64,000 nucleotides of DNA, taken from positions 2,534,501-2,598,500 of the forward strand of contig NZ_CP048815.1 in assembly GCF_010977555.1 (NCBI RefSeq), read 5' to 3'. This stretch comes from Caulobacter rhizosphaerae. GTDB taxonomy: Bacteria; Pseudomonadota; Alphaproteobacteria; Caulobacterales; Caulobacteraceae. How positions within the stretch are numbered: position 1 is the first letter of the stretch; each line of letters starts with the position of its first letter. Made by a program: the position numbers and the translations under genes. Under the pieces are notes generated by a model. That model did no database searches. It was given only the letters and a program-made list of their open reading frames with translations, and was not told the DNA's origin. Shown in pieces: positions 9,775 to 19,748 of this stretch.

Positions 9775-10520
9775 GCGAAGACTTCGACCAGGCGATCCGT
9801 CGGCGTGCCTTCCTTGCTCCAGCGCAGTTCGTAATAGATCGAGACGGCGAGGAGCGCGTTGACGATGCTTAACAGGGCCTGCATCGCCGGTTCCGCGATG
9901 GCGTCGACAACAGGGTTTCCGACCGCGCTGGCGGCGAGTTGGATAAGCCAGGCAAAGACAAACCAGACCACGCCGACCGCCAGCGACAGTCCGAAGATCG
10001 CGCCGCGCCGCTCACCCGTCAGCCTGTTGCTGCGTCGGATCGCGTCCCATACGCCCAGGCGTTCGGTCACCATGGCCGGAACCACCACGATCCACGCCAA
10101 GGAAAGGATGACGCCGGGAATGACCAGCAGGACGAATCCTCCCAGGATTCCCAAGCTGGTGACGACGCCGAGCGCCAGCAGGGTCAGGTAGTCGCGGGCG
10201 CCGCCGAACGGCGCGGCGCCGGCCGTGTGGGGGCTTTCCAGCCTGCTCAGGGCGCTGCGAGAGATCGCGGCCTGCAAGGTGACCGAGCCGAGCATGGACA
10301 CCAGCAGGCTGACTAAGATCATGATCCAGGTATTCGGGGCGGCGTAGCCTGTCTCCGGCCTGCTGAAGACCCGGGTCAGGGCGTCCATGCCCAGGTCGGG
10401 CAGAGCGACGAAAAGCGCTGAAAACAGCAGGATCTTGAAAGCGTCGCGCCGGAAGATCGTCGTGGCGTGCTTCAACACGCGCGCGGCTTCGAAGCCCCTT
10501 TGCACTGCGGCGTCGGTCAT
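9771..10520 (-). CDS. YciC / GPDPase-membrane-domain-like multi-pass protein
   Basis: A 249-aa integral membrane protein with about five to six hydrophobic helices. The segment GFVLLVIPGVILSLAWIVV followed by PAMVTERLGVWDAIRRSNRL is typical of the YciC/DUF975/GPDPase membrane-domain superfamily. No catalytic motif is visible and function is unknown. ATG 10520 starts MTDAAVQRGFEAARVLKH. It is convergent with the RDD gene. Confidence 0.75.
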   Translation of the reverse strand: MTDAAVQRGFEAARVLKHATTIFRRDAFKILLFSALFVALPDLGMDALTRVFSRPETGYAAPNTWIMILVSLLVSMLGSVTLQAAISRSALSRLESPHTAGAAPFGGARDYLTLLALGVVTSLGILGGFVLLVIPGVILSLAWIVVVPAMVTERLGVWDAIRRSNRLTGERRGAIFGLSLAVGVVWFVFAWLIQLAASAVGNPVVDAIAEPAMQALLSIVNALLAVSIYYELRWSKEGTPTDRLVEVFA

Positions 10521-11110
10521 GTCTGGAAAGCCCCCGATCTAGGCCGCGATTCAGCCATGCGACGAGCCCGGTGTCCATGGTTCGCGCGTCTATCCCCGCG
10601 ATCATCGAAACAACATCGAAAAAGATCAAAGCCTTGGAGGAAAACGCAGGTTTCCGATCCTTGGGTTTCCAGCCTGTCCCATAATGCTTGCACCTGAGAG
10701 CATGGGGAGGGCGCACGTACGGCGACCGATGCGGCTTTCAGGGGTGGACGAGCGGGAAGGCCTTGTCCGCCGTGCTTCTTCGGAAGCGTCCAGGTCGGTT
10801 CGGAGCAGGTTCGCCTCAGTCGCGACGAAACTCCGGCGCCCGGATAGGCGGATAGGGCCAGCAGGCCCGGGCTGAAATCGCCCGGGCGGTCCAGGACGGA
10901 GCCAACGTCCTGCCCGTCGGGGGTCTCCATCGGAGCGGGTTAAAAATCCGCGACCCGAAGGCTTCCGGATAACGGCTCCACGCGAAGCGCTCGAACTTCG
11001 TCGAAACGGTACAAACATCAAAGCTACTCCGGGCGAGGCCCGGGCGCTTCGCACCCTTCCCATCCGATCGCAGCTTCGGCGCGTGAGTGCGAACCTGTGT
11101 CCGCCGAAGA

Positions 11111-11246
11111 CCCCCTCAGTCGCTACGCGACAGCTCCCCCAGCGGGGGAGCATCTAGCGCGATTAGATCCTCCCCCTCTGGGGGAGATGGCCCGTTGGGC
11201 CGGAGGGGGGAACGGCGTCGGCCGCAGTTTTTCTGTCCTCCCCCCT
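11111..11246. repeat. Cluster of C-run/G-run palindromes (REP-like)
   Basis: Hairpin 1 is GCTCCCCC-AGC-GGGGGAGC (11133-11151). Hairpin 2 is CTCCCCC-TCT-GGGGGAG (11170-11186). A third is GGCCC-GTT-GGGCC (11189-11201). AGGGGGG (11204-11210) can pair with CCCCCCT (11240-11246). The preceding CCCCCTCAGTCGCTACGCGA is typical of dispersed intergenic repeats in alphaproteobacteria, in my recollection. Confidence 0.6.
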
Positions 11247-11258
11247 CGATGAACTCAA

Positions 11259-11286
11259 TTGACCCGACCGGCCGTGTAGGGATTTA
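11259..11286 (+). promoter_or_regulatory. Possible sigma-70-type promoter before cysT
   Basis: TTGACC (11259-11264) and GATTTA (11281-11286) are separated by 16 bases and lie about 100 bases upstream of cysT. The match is moderate and untested. Confidence 0.3.
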
Positions 11287-11391
11287 AGCCGCTCCAACTT
11301 CACCGCACCTTGGCCAATTCGCGGCTTGGCGCGTTCCTGTTTTCATGGCTCCTTCCGGGGCCCGACGCGGATGCTGGACGACGATCACCCG

Positions 11392-12276
11392 ATGACCGCC
11401 GAAACGATCTCCGCGCCGCCCTCTTCGGCGAACAAGACGCCCGCCCCGCGCCGCCCGCTGTTTCGCCGGCGCTCGGCCATTCCAGGCTTCGGCCTGACCC
11501 TGGGCGTAACCCTGACCATCCTGTCGCTGATCGTGCTGATCCCGCTGTCGGCGGTGGCCATCAAGGCCTCGGCCCTGTCGCCGGCCCAGTTCGTCGCGGC
11601 CGCCTTTTCGGAACGGGCGATGGCGGCCTATCGCCTGACCTTCGGCGCGGCCTTCGTGGCGGCGGTGATCAACGGGGTCTTCGGGGTGCTGACCACCTGG
11701 GCCCTGGTGCGCTACGAATTTCCCGGCAAGGCCGTGGTCAACGCCCTGGTCGACTTGCCGTTCGCCCTGCCCACCGCCGTGGCCGGCATCGCCCTGGCCA
11801 CGCTGTACGCCCCCAACGGCTGGGTCGGGCAGTACCTGACCCCGCTGGGGATCAAGGCGGCCTACAACCCGGTCGGCGTCACCATCGCCCTGATCTTCAT
11901 CGGCCTGCCGTTCGTGGTCCGCACCCTGGAGCCGGTGATGCGCGACCTGTCGGCCGACGTGGAAGAAGCCGCGGCCAGCCTGGGCGCGGGCCGTTTCGCC
12001 ACCATCGGCCGGATCATCCTGCCAGCCCTGGGGCCGGCCTGGCTGACCGGTTTCGCCCTGGCCTTCGCCCGTGGGGTCGGCGAGTACGGCTCGGTGATCT
12101 TCATCGCCGGCAACATGCCCTACAAGTCCGAGATCGCGCCGCTGCTGATCATCATCCAGCTGGAGCAGTTCGAATACGCCAACGCCGCGGCCATCGCGCT
12201 GGTCATGCTGGGCGTCTCGTTCCTGATGCTGCTGGTCATCAACGCCATCCAGGCCTGGTCGCGGAGGTTCGTCTGA
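11392..12276 (+). CDS. cysT: Sulfate/thiosulfate ABC transporter permease CysT
   Basis: A 294-aa inner-membrane permease with six predicted helices and the binding-protein-dependent transport signature around [21 protein letters not shown], read in part (the EAA loop that docks on CysA). The segment [22 protein letters not shown], read in part, is characteristic of CysT/CysU. With CysW and CysA it imports sulfate for assimilation. The start is uncertain: ATG 11392 ([10 protein letters not shown]) or ATG 11371, both with weak ribosome sites. It overlaps cysW as TGATG. No periplasmic sulfate-binding protein gene is adjacent. Confidence 0.92.
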   Translation: MTAETISAPPSSANKTPAPRRPLFRRRSAIPGFGLTLGVTLTILSLIVLIPLSAVAIKASALSPAQFVAAAFSERAMAAYRLTFGAAFVAAVINGVFGVLTTWALVRYEFPGKAVVNALVDLPFALPTAVAGIALATLYAPNGWVGQYLTPLGIKAAYNPVGVTIALIFIGLPFVVRTLEPVMRDLSADVEEAAASLGAGRFATIGRIILPALGPAWLTGFALAFARGVGEYGSVIFIAGNMPYKSEIAPLLIIIQLEQFEYANAAAIALVMLGVSFLMLLVINAIQAWSRRFV

Positions 12277-13136
12277 TGGCCGTCCCGACCAAGGCCGATT
12301 TCCGCCATCCGACCGACGATCCGCTGTGGGCCAAGATCGTCGTCGTCGGCCTGGTCCTGCTCTTCCTCGGCCTGGTCCTGATCCTGCCCTTGGCGGCGGT
12401 GTTCGCCGAGGCCCTGCGCAAGGGGCTGGGGCCGGCGCTGGACGCGATCACGACGCCCGACGCCTGGGCGGCGATCAAGCTGACCCTGATCACGGCGGGG
12501 ATCACCGTGCCGTTCAACGCCCTGTTCGGCCTGTGCGCCGCCTGGGCCATCGCCAAGCACGATTTCCCGGGCAAGCCCCTGCTGATCACCCTGATCGACC
12601 TCCCGTTCTCGGTGTCGCCGGTGGTGGCGGGCCTGATCTACGTGCTGGTCTTCGGCCTGCAGGGCTGGTTCGGCGAGCACCTGATCGACCACGACATCAA
12701 GATCATCTTCGCCGTGCCCGGCATCGTGCTGGCGACGATCTTCGTGACCTTCCCGTTCATCGCCCGCGAGCTGATCCCGCTGATGCAGGAGCAGGGCGTG
12801 TCGGAGGAGGAGGCCGCCGTGTCGATGGGGGCCTCGGGCCTCTACACCTTCTGGCGGGTGACCGCGCCCAACGTGCGCTGGGGCCTGCTGTACGGCGTGC
12901 TGCTGTGCAACGCCCGGGCCATGGGCGAGTTCGGCGCGGTCTCGGTGGTCAGCGGCCACATCCGCGGCCTGACCAACACCATGCCGCTGCACGTGGAGAT
13001 CCTGTACAACGAGTACGACTTCGTCGCCGCCTTCGCCGTCGCCGCCTTGCTCTGCCTGCTGGCGATCGTGACCCTGGTGCTCAAGAGCCTGCTCGAGATC
13101 GCCCAACCCGACGTCAAGCGCGGCGGCGGCCACTAG
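12276..13136 (+). CDS. cysW: Sulfate/thiosulfate ABC transporter permease CysW
   Basis: A 286-aa permease homologous to CysT, with six predicted helices. The EAA-loop region reads [19 protein letters not shown], and [19 protein letters not shown] and [19 protein letters not shown] are strongly CysW-like. It pairs with CysT to form the membrane channel of the sulfate importer. The start codon overlaps the cysT stop, so the two are translationally coupled. Confidence 0.94.
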   Translation: MAVPTKADFRHPTDDPLWAKIVVVGLVLLFLGLVLILPLAAVFAEALRKGLGPALDAITTPDAWAAIKLTLITAGITVPFNALFGLCAAWAIAKHDFPGKPLLITLIDLPFSVSPVVAGLIYVLVFGLQGWFGEHLIDHDIKIIFAVPGIVLATIFVTFPFIARELIPLMQEQGVSEEEAAVSMGASGLYTFWRVTAPNVRWGLLYGVLLCNARAMGEFGAVSVVSGHIRGLTNTMPLHVEILYNEYDFVAAFAVAALLCLLAIVTLVLKSLLEIAQPDVKRGGGH

Positions 13137-13159
13137 ATGACCGGAACGAAGACGCTCCC

Positions 13160-14179
13160 ATGACCATTTCCATCCGTTCCGTCGAAAAGAAGTTCGGGCG
13201 CTATCCGGCCCTGAACAGTGTCGACCTGGAGATCGCCGACGGCGAACTCGTGGCGCTGCTGGGTCCGTCGGGCTCGGGCAAGACGACCCTGCTGCGCACC
13301 ATCGCCGGCCTGGAGTTCCCCGACGCCGGCCAGGTGCTGTTCGCGGGCCAGGACGTGACCTTCGCCTCGGCCGCGGCCCGGCGCGTCGGCTTCGTGTTCC
13401 AGCAGTACGCCCTGTTCAAGCACATGACCGTGGCGCGCAACATCGCCTTCGGCCTGGACGTGCGGAAGGGCCAGGACAAGCCGCCCAAGGCCGAGATCGC
13501 CCGCCGGGTGGACGAACTGCTGAAGCTGGTCGAGCTGGAGGGCCTGGGCAAGCGCTACCCCTCGCAGCTGTCGGGCGGCCAACGCCAGCGGGTGGCCCTG
13601 TCGCGCGCCCTGGCCGTGCAGCCCAGCGTGCTGCTGCTGGACGAGCCGTTCGGCGCCCTGGACGCCACCGTCCGCAAGTCGCTGCGCAAGGAGCTGCGCC
13701 GGGTGCACGACGCCACCGGCGTCACCACCATCTTCGTCACCCACGACCAGGAAGAGGCCCTGGGCCTGGCGGACCGGGTCGCGATCCTCAACGCCGGCCG
13801 CATCGAGCAGATCGGCACGCCCGACGAGGTTCACGACAATCCGGCCACGCCGTTCGTCTGCGGCTTCGTGGGCGAGGCCAACCGCTTCGAGGGGACGGTC
13901 GCCGGCGGCCGGTTCACCTCGGGCGCGGTCTCGTTTTCGGCCAAGGGCGTCCGCGACGGGGCGGCCGTGGCGTTCGTGCGGCCTCACGATTTCGCCCTGG
14001 ACGAGGGCGGCTTCGAGGTCCGGGTCGACCGGGCCCACGTGCAGGGCGCCCTGACGACCGTGGCCGCCACCGCCGCCGACGGGCGCGCCGTCGAGGTCTG
14101 CGCCTCGCGGTCCGAGGCCGCGCAGTTCGCCGGGACGGTCAGAATCGCGGCCCGCAAGAGCCACGTCTACCCGGTCTAG
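13160..14179 (+). CDS. cysA: Sulfate/thiosulfate ABC transporter ATP-binding protein CysA
   Basis: A 339-aa ABC ATPase. Walker A is GPSGSGKTT at about residues 35-43, the Q-loop is [12 protein letters not shown], the signature is [15 protein letters not shown], Walker B is [13 protein letters not shown] and the switch His is [10 protein letters not shown]. The C-terminal 100 residues form the regulatory TOBE-like domain ([10 protein letters not shown]). It energises sulfate uptake by CysT/CysW. It starts 23 bases after cysW and is convergent with the transglutaminase gene. Confidence 0.96.
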   Translation: MTISIRSVEKKFGRYPALNSVDLEIADGELVALLGPSGSGKTTLLRTIAGLEFPDAGQVLFAGQDVTFASAAARRVGFVFQQYALFKHMTVARNIAFGLDVRKGQDKPPKAEIARRVDELLKLVELEGLGKRYPSQLSGGQRQRVALSRALAVQPSVLLLDEPFGALDATVRKSLRKELRRVHDATGVTTIFVTHDQEEALGLADRVAILNAGRIEQIGTPDEVHDNPATPFVCGFVGEANRFEGTVAGGRFTSGAVSFSAKGVRDGAAVAFVRPHDFALDEGGFEVRVDRAHVQGALTTVAATAADGRAVEVCASRSEAAQFAGTVRIAARKSHVYPV

Positions 14180-14191
14180 GCGAACGCCGGT

Positions 14192-15175
14192 CTACTGCTG
14201 CTGCTGGCGTTGTTGCTGTTCGCGGATGGCGTCGGCGCTGGCCCGGCGGCGATTGGCCGAGCCGAACGGGGCCGAGGGGCGGGGCAGGCGCAGGAATTCC
14301 GGCTCGGCCACGGCCGCCCGGGCCCGGCGCACCGAGACGCCGACCGCCAGGTGGCTCTCGGAATCGCCCTTGTAGACCCCGCGCGACGGGGTGACATCGC
14401 CATAGTCCCGGCCGACGGCCACGGCCACGTGGCGTTCGCCGGCCATCACATTGTTGGTCGGGTCGAAGCCCACCCAGCGATAGCTGGGCAGGAACACCTC
14501 GACCCAGGCGTGGGTGGCGTCGGGATCGGAGCGGTCGCCGGCTTCGCGGTCGGTGAACAGGTAGCCGGAGACGTAGCGGGCCGGGATGCCCCAGGCGCGG
14601 CAGACGGCCAGCATCACATGGGCGAAGTCCTGGCAGACGCCGCGGCCGGCGCTCAGCGCCAGGTCGATCGGGCTGTCGGCGTCGGTGACCCCGGGCTGGT
14701 ACTCGAAGGCCTTGTAGATCGTGTCGCACAGGGCCTGGACCGCCGAGAACGGATCGCGGCGGCGCAGGGCGTCCAGATCGTGCTCGGCGATGAAGGTCTC
14801 CAGGGCCGGCGTCACCTGGACGAAGCCGTGCGGCTGCAGGTAGTCGAAGCACTCGCCCTTCACGAAGGCGCTCTTCAGCCGCTCCCACTCGCCCATGTCC
14901 AGCGGCATTGGCCATTCGTGCACCGGCTCGGTCTCGACGGCCGAGCGGGCGATGATCGTCAGGCCGTCATGCGGCTGGGGCACGTCGAAGTGGTAGACGG
15001 CGTTGCCGAAGCTGTCGGCGTAGGAGAAGATCTGGGCGGCCGGCTCGATGTCCAGCTCGAAGCTGACCAGCCGCTGGCGCGCGCCTTTCTGGGGCTGCAT
15101 CCACAGCTCCATCAGGCTTTCGCGGACGGGCCGCTCGTAATGGTACTGGGTGACGTGGCGGATCTCGAGCAACAC
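14192..15175 (-). CDS. Transglutaminase-like family protein
   Basis: A 327-aa cytoplasmic protein. The N-terminal bacterial transglutaminase-like domain starts LLEIRHVTQYHYERPVRES. The catalytic core follows, with Cys at about 181 (AGRGVCQDFAH), His at about 222 (DATHAWVEVFLP) and Asp at about 238 (WVGFDPT). The C-terminus is a Gln/Arg tail ending QQQRQQQQ. In this gene arrangement the protein is predicted to cleave or form isopeptide or peptide bonds on products of the neighbouring ATP-grasp. It is the last gene of a three-gene operon, 25 bases after the alpha-E gene. Confidence 0.9.
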   Translation of the reverse strand: MLLEIRHVTQYHYERPVRESLMELWMQPQKGARQRLVSFELDIEPAAQIFSYADSFGNAVYHFDVPQPHDGLTIIARSAVETEPVHEWPMPLDMGEWERLKSAFVKGECFDYLQPHGFVQVTPALETFIAEHDLDALRRRDPFSAVQALCDTIYKAFEYQPGVTDADSPIDLALSAGRGVCQDFAHVMLAVCRAWGIPARYVSGYLFTDREAGDRSDPDATHAWVEVFLPSYRWVGFDPTNNVMAGERHVAVAVGRDYGDVTPSRGVYKGDSESHLAVGVSVRRARAAVAEPEFLRLPRPSAPFGSANRRRASADAIREQQQRQQQQ

Positions 15176-15200
15176 GGGCGGTATTCCTAAGCGACCCGCC

Positions 15201-16136
15201 TCAGGCGGGGAGGCGCATTTCCAAGGGGTAGGCGACGAAGGTCTCGTAGATCGCCTGGTGGATGCGGGCGCATTCGTTGGCGACGGTGGTCAGCAGCTCG
15301 CCGGCGCCCTGGCTTTCCAGTTCGCCGACGTCGGCGAACTCCAGCCGGGCCTTTAGCCGGCCGGCCAGCCGTTCGGGGGCGGCCCGTCCGGTGGCTTCGA
15401 CATGGCGGGCCAGTTCGCTGAGGTGCTTTTCGATCTGGCTGGTGGCGAAGCGGATCGAGCGCGGGAAGTCCTCGTCGAAGACCATGAACTCCAGGATGTG
15501 CCGCGGCTCGATCTCGGCGGTGTAGACCCGCAGATACGGCTCCAGCGCGCAGCCCATCCGCAGCAGGCTAACCAGCGCCAGGTGGTCGTTGACCCTAGGG
15601 CTGTCCTCGGCGAAGCAGGCCTCCAGCAGGCTGGCGATCAACTGGGCCCGCTCCAGGTACATGCCGACCATCATGAAGCGCCAGCTTTCGCCATGGCTCA
15701 TGGTGGTGTCGGCCGCGCCCTTGAACAGGTGCACGTCGGCGATGATGTCGTGCAGGAAGGTCACCGAATTGTCGGCGAACTCGCGGCCGGCGTTGCGGTC
15801 CATGACCTTCAGATAGAGCAGGTTCAGCCGCTCCCAGGTCTCGGTCGTGATCTGGTCGCGAACCTGGCGGGCGTTTTCCCGGGCCCGCGACAGGGACGAG
15901 ACCACAGAGTTGGGATCCGAGCGGTCCAGGACCAGGCCCTTGGCCGCCTCGAAGGCGCCGGCGGTCAGGTCGGTCTCGCCGACCGCCGACAGCGCGATGC
16001 GCACGGCCTCGGCCCCGGTGTCGGTCTGGTCGAGCGTGGCGTTGAGCATCACCGTCGACAGGCGCGACAGGTGCTCGGCCCGCTCGATGTAGCGGCCCAG
16101 CCAGTAGAGGCTGTCGGCGACGCGAGCGAGCATCAT
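15201..16136 (-). CDS. Alpha-E domain-containing protein
   Basis: A 311-aa all-alpha protein of the alpha-E family. The N-terminus [20 protein letters not shown] and internal [18 protein letters not shown] and [14 protein letters not shown] segments are family features, with repeated Glu-rich helices giving the name. I chose ATG 16136 because AAGGAG sits 8 bases before it; GTG 16145 in the same frame overlaps that ribosome site. The family nearly always accompanies a circularly permuted ATP-grasp and a transglutaminase, as here, and its biochemical role is unknown. Confidence 0.9.
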   Translation of the reverse strand: MMLARVADSLYWLGRYIERAEHLSRLSTVMLNATLDQTDTGAEAVRIALSAVGETDLTAGAFEAAKGLVLDRSDPNSVVSSLSRARENARQVRDQITTETWERLNLLYLKVMDRNAGREFADNSVTFLHDIIADVHLFKGAADTTMSHGESWRFMMVGMYLERAQLIASLLEACFAEDSPRVNDHLALVSLLRMGCALEPYLRVYTAEIEPRHILEFMVFDEDFPRSIRFATSQIEKHLSELARHVEATGRAAPERLAGRLKARLEFADVGELESQGAGELLTTVANECARIHQAIYETFVAYPLEMRLPA

Positions 16137-16170
16137 GCGAGCCACTCCTTAGTCAGGAAGGGGGCGAGCA

Positions 16171-17718
16171 TCATTGGCCGGTTCCTTTTTCGGCAGAGTG
16201 GCCGGCGCCATTGCCGTTGTGGCCGTTCTCCTCGGCCAGGACCCAGGTGTCCTTCGATCCGCCGCCCTGGCTGGAATTGACCACCAGCGAACCGCGCTTC
16301 AGCGCCACGCGGGTCAGGGCGCCGGGCGTGACCACGGTCTTCTCGCCCGACAGGATGAAGGGCCGCAGGTCGACGTGGCGCGGCTCGATGCGGCCGTCCA
16401 CGAGGCATGGGGCGGTCGACAGCTGGATGGTCGGCTGGGCGATGTAGTTGGCCGGATCGGCCTTCAGGGCGTCGGCGAACTCCGAGCGCTCCCGGGCCGA
16501 GGCGTGGGGGCCCACCAGCATGCCGTAGCCGCCCGAGGCGCCCACCGCCTTGACCACCAGCTTGTCGAGATTGTCCAGCACGTGGCTCAGCTGGGCGGGC
16601 TCGCGGCACAGGAAAGTCTCGATGTTCGGCAGGATGGCGTCCTCGCCGAGGTAATAGCGGATGATGTCGGGCACGAAGGCGTAGACGGCCTTGTCGTCGG
16701 CCACGCCGGTGCCCGGCGCGTTGCACATCACCACATTGCCGGCCCGGTAGGCGTTGAACAGGCCCGCCGCGCCCAGCGACGAGTCGCGGCGGAAGGTGAG
16801 GGGGTCGATGAAGTCGTCGTCCACCCGGCGGTAGATCACGTCCACCCGGCGCAAGCCGGTGGTGGTGCGCATGTAGACCATGTTGTCATGGACCACGAGG
16901 TCGCGCCCCTCGACCAGCGGCACGCCCATCAGCCGCGCCAGATAGGCGTGCTCGTAATAGGCCGAGTTATAGACGCCGGGGGTCAGCACCACGACCTGCG
17001 GGTTCGGCCGCCAGTCGGCGCTCATGCTCTTGAGCGTAGCCAGCAGCAGGTCGGGATAGCGTTCGACCGGCCGCACGCCGGCTTCGCGATAGGCGCCGGG
17101 GAAGGTCCGCTTGGAGGCGTCGCGGTTGGCCAGCATGTAGGACACGCCGGACGGCACCCGCAGATTGTCCTCCAGCACGGCGAACTCGCCGTCCTGGCCG
17201 CGAATCAGGTCGCTGCCGCAGACGTTGGCGTAGGCCTTGTGCGGCACGTAGAGGTTCTGCATCTCGCGACGGTACGAGGGCGCGCCCAGCACTAGTTCGC
17301 GCGGCACCACCCCGTCCATCAGGATCTGCTGTTCGCCATAGATGTCGGCCAGGAACATGTTCAGCGCCTGCAGGCGCTGGGTCAGGCCAGCCTCGATCTT
17401 GGCCCATTCCTGGGCCGGCAGGATGCGTGGGAAAAGGTCGGTGGGGATGATCCGCTCGGTGGCGCTGTCGGCCCCGTAGACCGTGAAGGTGATGCCCTGC
17501 AGCAGGAACGAGCGCTCGAGCATCCGCTGCCGGTCGGCCAGCTCGCCGGCCCCGAGCGTGGAGATCCGGCTCTGCAGCGCCGCATAGTGGGCCCGCACGT
17601 CGCCGCCGTGGGCGATCATCTCGTCATAGGCCACGCCGGGCAGATAGGCCGCCCCGGTCATCGGCAAGGTGGGAGTATCGTCGATGTCCTGGATTTTCGC
17701 CGCCACGCCCGTGTCCAC
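16171..17718 (-). CDS. Circularly permuted ATP-grasp protein (DUF404/DUF407)
   Basis: A protein of about 515 aa of the circularly permuted ATP-grasp type. Conserved parts include [32 protein letters not shown], the [20 protein letters not shown] region, and [18 protein letters not shown] near the C-terminal ATP-binding half. Such enzymes are predicted ATP-dependent peptide ligases (carboxylate-amine ligation). It is the first gene of the operon with alpha-E (34-base gap) and transglutaminase. The start is uncertain: GTG 17718 behind GGGCGG is my choice, and the frame is open to 17787. The divergent tamA start is about 245 bases away. Confidence 0.9.
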   Translation of the reverse strand: MDTGVAAKIQDIDDTPTLPMTGAAYLPGVAYDEMIAHGGDVRAHYAALQSRISTLGAGELADRQRMLERSFLLQGITFTVYGADSATERIIPTDLFPRILPAQEWAKIEAGLTQRLQALNMFLADIYGEQQILMDGVVPRELVLGAPSYRREMQNLYVPHKAYANVCGSDLIRGQDGEFAVLEDNLRVPSGVSYMLANRDASKRTFPGAYREAGVRPVERYPDLLLATLKSMSADWRPNPQVVVLTPGVYNSAYYEHAYLARLMGVPLVEGRDLVVHDNMVYMRTTTGLRRVDVIYRRVDDDFIDPLTFRRDSSLGAAGLFNAYRAGNVVMCNAPGTGVADDKAVYAFVPDIIRYYLGEDAILPNIETFLCREPAQLSHVLDNLDKLVVKAVGASGGYGMLVGPHASARERSEFADALKADPANYIAQPTIQLSTAPCLVDGRIEPRHVDLRPFILSGEKTVVTPGALTRVALKRGSLVVNSSQGGGSKDTWVLAEENGHNGNGAGHSAEKGTGQ

Positions 17719-17963
17719 TTTGTCCGCCCTTCGCGCCGCAGTGAGGCGGCGCGTCCCGATCCAGCCTAGAACGCGCGAAGGGCGCAAGCGGTGCTTTTCT
17801 TGCCGCGATGACGAAATGTGCGGTCCTGCCCAACATTTGGGCGCCGCTCTGGCGCATGCAGGCCCGCGGCCGGAAGCGTTTGATTACATTTCACCGCGTG
17901 ACAGCCGGCGGGGGGGCGATTACAGGGGTTCGGGGGCGCTCCACGCGGGAATCGGAAGGCTTG

Positions 17964-19748
17964 GTGCGTAAGAGATTTGCCCTTGGCGTGACCGCGGCGA
18001 CCCTGATGGTCGCAGGCCATGCCAATGCGGCCGAGCCTGCGGCGACCGTCACCGGGGTCGAAGACCGTGCGCTGCGCGAGGCGATCCAGCGCGCCATGAC
18101 CGAGGCCAAGCAGCCGGCGCGCAGCCGCTCCGAAGCCCGCCGCCGAGCCCGCGACGCCGGCGACGAGGCCGTCGCCGTGCTGCGCTCGGAAGGCTATTAC
18201 GGCTATGTCGTCGAACCGGACGTCTCCGAGGCCGATCCGCCGCGCGCCATTCTCAAGATCACGCCGGGGCCGGTCTTCGTGATCGCCGACCCCCAGCTGG
18301 CCTGGAGCGGAACGCCGCCCGACGAAGGCGTCGCCCAGCGGGCCCAGAGCGTCATCCGGCTGACGCCGGGCGCGCCGGGCCGGGCCGCCGACGTGTTGGC
18401 GGCCGAGGGGCGCGCGGTCTCCCAGGTGCAGCAGCTGGGCTATGCGGACGCCGCGGCCGAGCCGCGCGAGGTCGTGGTCGATCACGCCGACCACACGGTG
18501 CGTCCGACCTTCCACATCGCGGCCGGCGATCTGACCCATGTTGACGGCATACAGGTCGTCACCCAGGGACGCTCCAAGTCCGCCTGGGTGCAGCACCTGG
18601 CGCCCTGGAAGTCGGGCGACATCTATGAGCCCGACGACATCGCCGAGCTTGAGCGGCGGCTGCGCGACACGGGGGTCTATGACACGGTTTCGGTGTCGCT
18701 GGCCCCCAAGGACAAGGCGACTCCGGACGGCCTGCGGCCGGTGATCGTCACCCTGGCGGATCGCAAAGCCAAGACGATCGAGCTGGGCGCCAGCTATTCG
18801 AGCACCGACGGGCCGGGCGTGGACGCCAAGTGGATCCGGTACAACCGCCTCCACAGGGCCGACACCACCACCTTGACGGCGCGCCTGGCCAAGCTGGACA
18901 GCCGCCTGGAGGCCGAGCTGGCCCTGCCGCACTGGCGGCGCAGTCAGCAGACCTTGAAGCTGAACACCGCCATCTTCCGCGACAACACCGACGCCTATAC
19001 CGAAACCGGCGCCCACATCGGTGCCGACCTGACGCGGCGTCTGCAGCCGACCATCTATCGTACCTACGGCGTGTCGCTGGACGTCTCGCAGATCGATTCG
19101 CCGACCACCGCCAACGGCGTGACCACCGACATCCGGCAGAACTTCGCCACCTTCACCTTACTGGGCGCGCAGGCCTGGGATCGGTCCGACAGCGTGCTGG
19201 ATCCGACAAAGGGATGGCGGCTGGACGTGCGGGCCGAGCCGACCGCGATCACCGGCGACCTGACCATGGCCTTCATGAAGGTCCAGGCCCAAAGCACGGC
19301 CTATCTGCCGTTCGGCGAGGGCGCGCGCACCGTGTTGGCGGGCCGGATCAAGGCCGGGCAGATCCTGGGCGGCACCATGCCGGAGGTGCCGGCCTCCAAA
19401 CGCTTCTACGCCGGCGGCGGCGGGTCGGTGCGCGGCTTTTCCTACCAGGCCATCGGGCCGCGGATCGACAACACCACCACGCCGCAGGGCGGCCTGTCGT
19501 TGCTGGAAAGCTCGCTCGAGCTGCGCCACAAGTTCACCGACACCTGGGGGGCGGTGGCCTTTATCGACGCCGGCGCTGTCGGGGTCGACAAATGGCCCAA
19601 CGGCGATGATTTCGGAGTCGGCGTAGGCGTGGGCGTCCGCTACGACCTGGGCTTCGGGCCGATCCGGGCCGACATCGCCATGCCGGTCAGCCGGCGATCG
19701 GGCGACCCGGCGTTCCAGGTCTATATCAGCATCGGGCAGGCCTTTTGA
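17964..19748 (+). CDS. tamA: TamA-type outer membrane assembly protein
   Basis: A 594-aa BamA-superfamily protein. A signal peptide (RKRFALGVTAATLMVAGHAN, cleavage near ANA-AEP) is followed by POTRA domains (about residues 30-250) and a 16-strand barrel with GGGGSVRGFSYQAIGPRID, the conserved loop-6 VRGF motif. With TamB it helps insert outer-membrane proteins or supports lipid transport. I chose GTG 17964 because GGAAGG lies just upstream and the signal peptide starts there. The stop overlaps the tamB start. Confidence 0.9.
   Translation: MRKRFALGVTAATLMVAGHANAAEPAATVTGVEDRALREAIQRAMTEAKQPARSRSEARRRARDAGDEAVAVLRSEGYYGYVVEPDVSEADPPRAILKITPGPVFVIADPQLAWSGTPPDEGVAQRAQSVIRLTPGAPGRAADVLAAEGRAVSQVQQLGYADAAAEPREVVVDHADHTVRPTFHIAAGDLTHVDGIQVVTQGRSKSAWVQHLAPWKSGDIYEPDDIAELERRLRDTGVYDTVSVSLAPKDKATPDGLRPVIVTLADRKAKTIELGASYSSTDGPGVDAKWIRYNRLHRADTTTLTARLAKLDSRLEAELALPHWRRSQQTLKLNTAIFRDNTDAYTETGAHIGADLTRRLQPTIYRTYGVSLDVSQIDSPTTANGVTTDIRQNFATFTLLGAQAWDRSDSVLDPTKGWRLDVRAEPTAITGDLTMAFMKVQAQSTAYLPFGEGARTVLAGRIKAGQILGGTMPEVPASKRFYAGGGGSVRGFSYQAIGPRIDNTTTPQGGLSLLESSLELRHKFTDTWGAVAFIDAGAVGVDKWPNGDDFGVGVGVGVRYDLGFGPIRADIAMPVSRRSGDPAFQVYISIGQAF

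Larger units (their letters stand above)
10521..11370. other. 850-base intergenic region, no recognised gene
   Basis: I see no credible coding sequence on either strand; the open frames here are Arg/Pro/Ser-rich and lack family features. The stretch holds many short self-complementary segments, for example AGGACG/CGTCCT near 10893-10912, GCCCGGGC repeated around 10863-10887, and a GCTTC-TTCG-GAAGC tetraloop hairpin near 10779-10792. It ends in a palindromic repeat cluster before cysT. I considered RnpB, tmRNA and SRP RNA but found none of their hallmark sequences. Confidence 0.5.

Noticed and set aside
10690..11090. RnpB, tmRNA or SRP RNA in the cysT upstream gap
   Set aside because: None of their hallmark conserved sequences or CCA ends could be found on either strand.
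10626..11153. Open frame of about 175 codons on the minus strand
   Set aside because: Arg/Ser/Pro-rich, no family features, crosses the palindromic repeat cluster; typical chance frame in GC-rich DNA.
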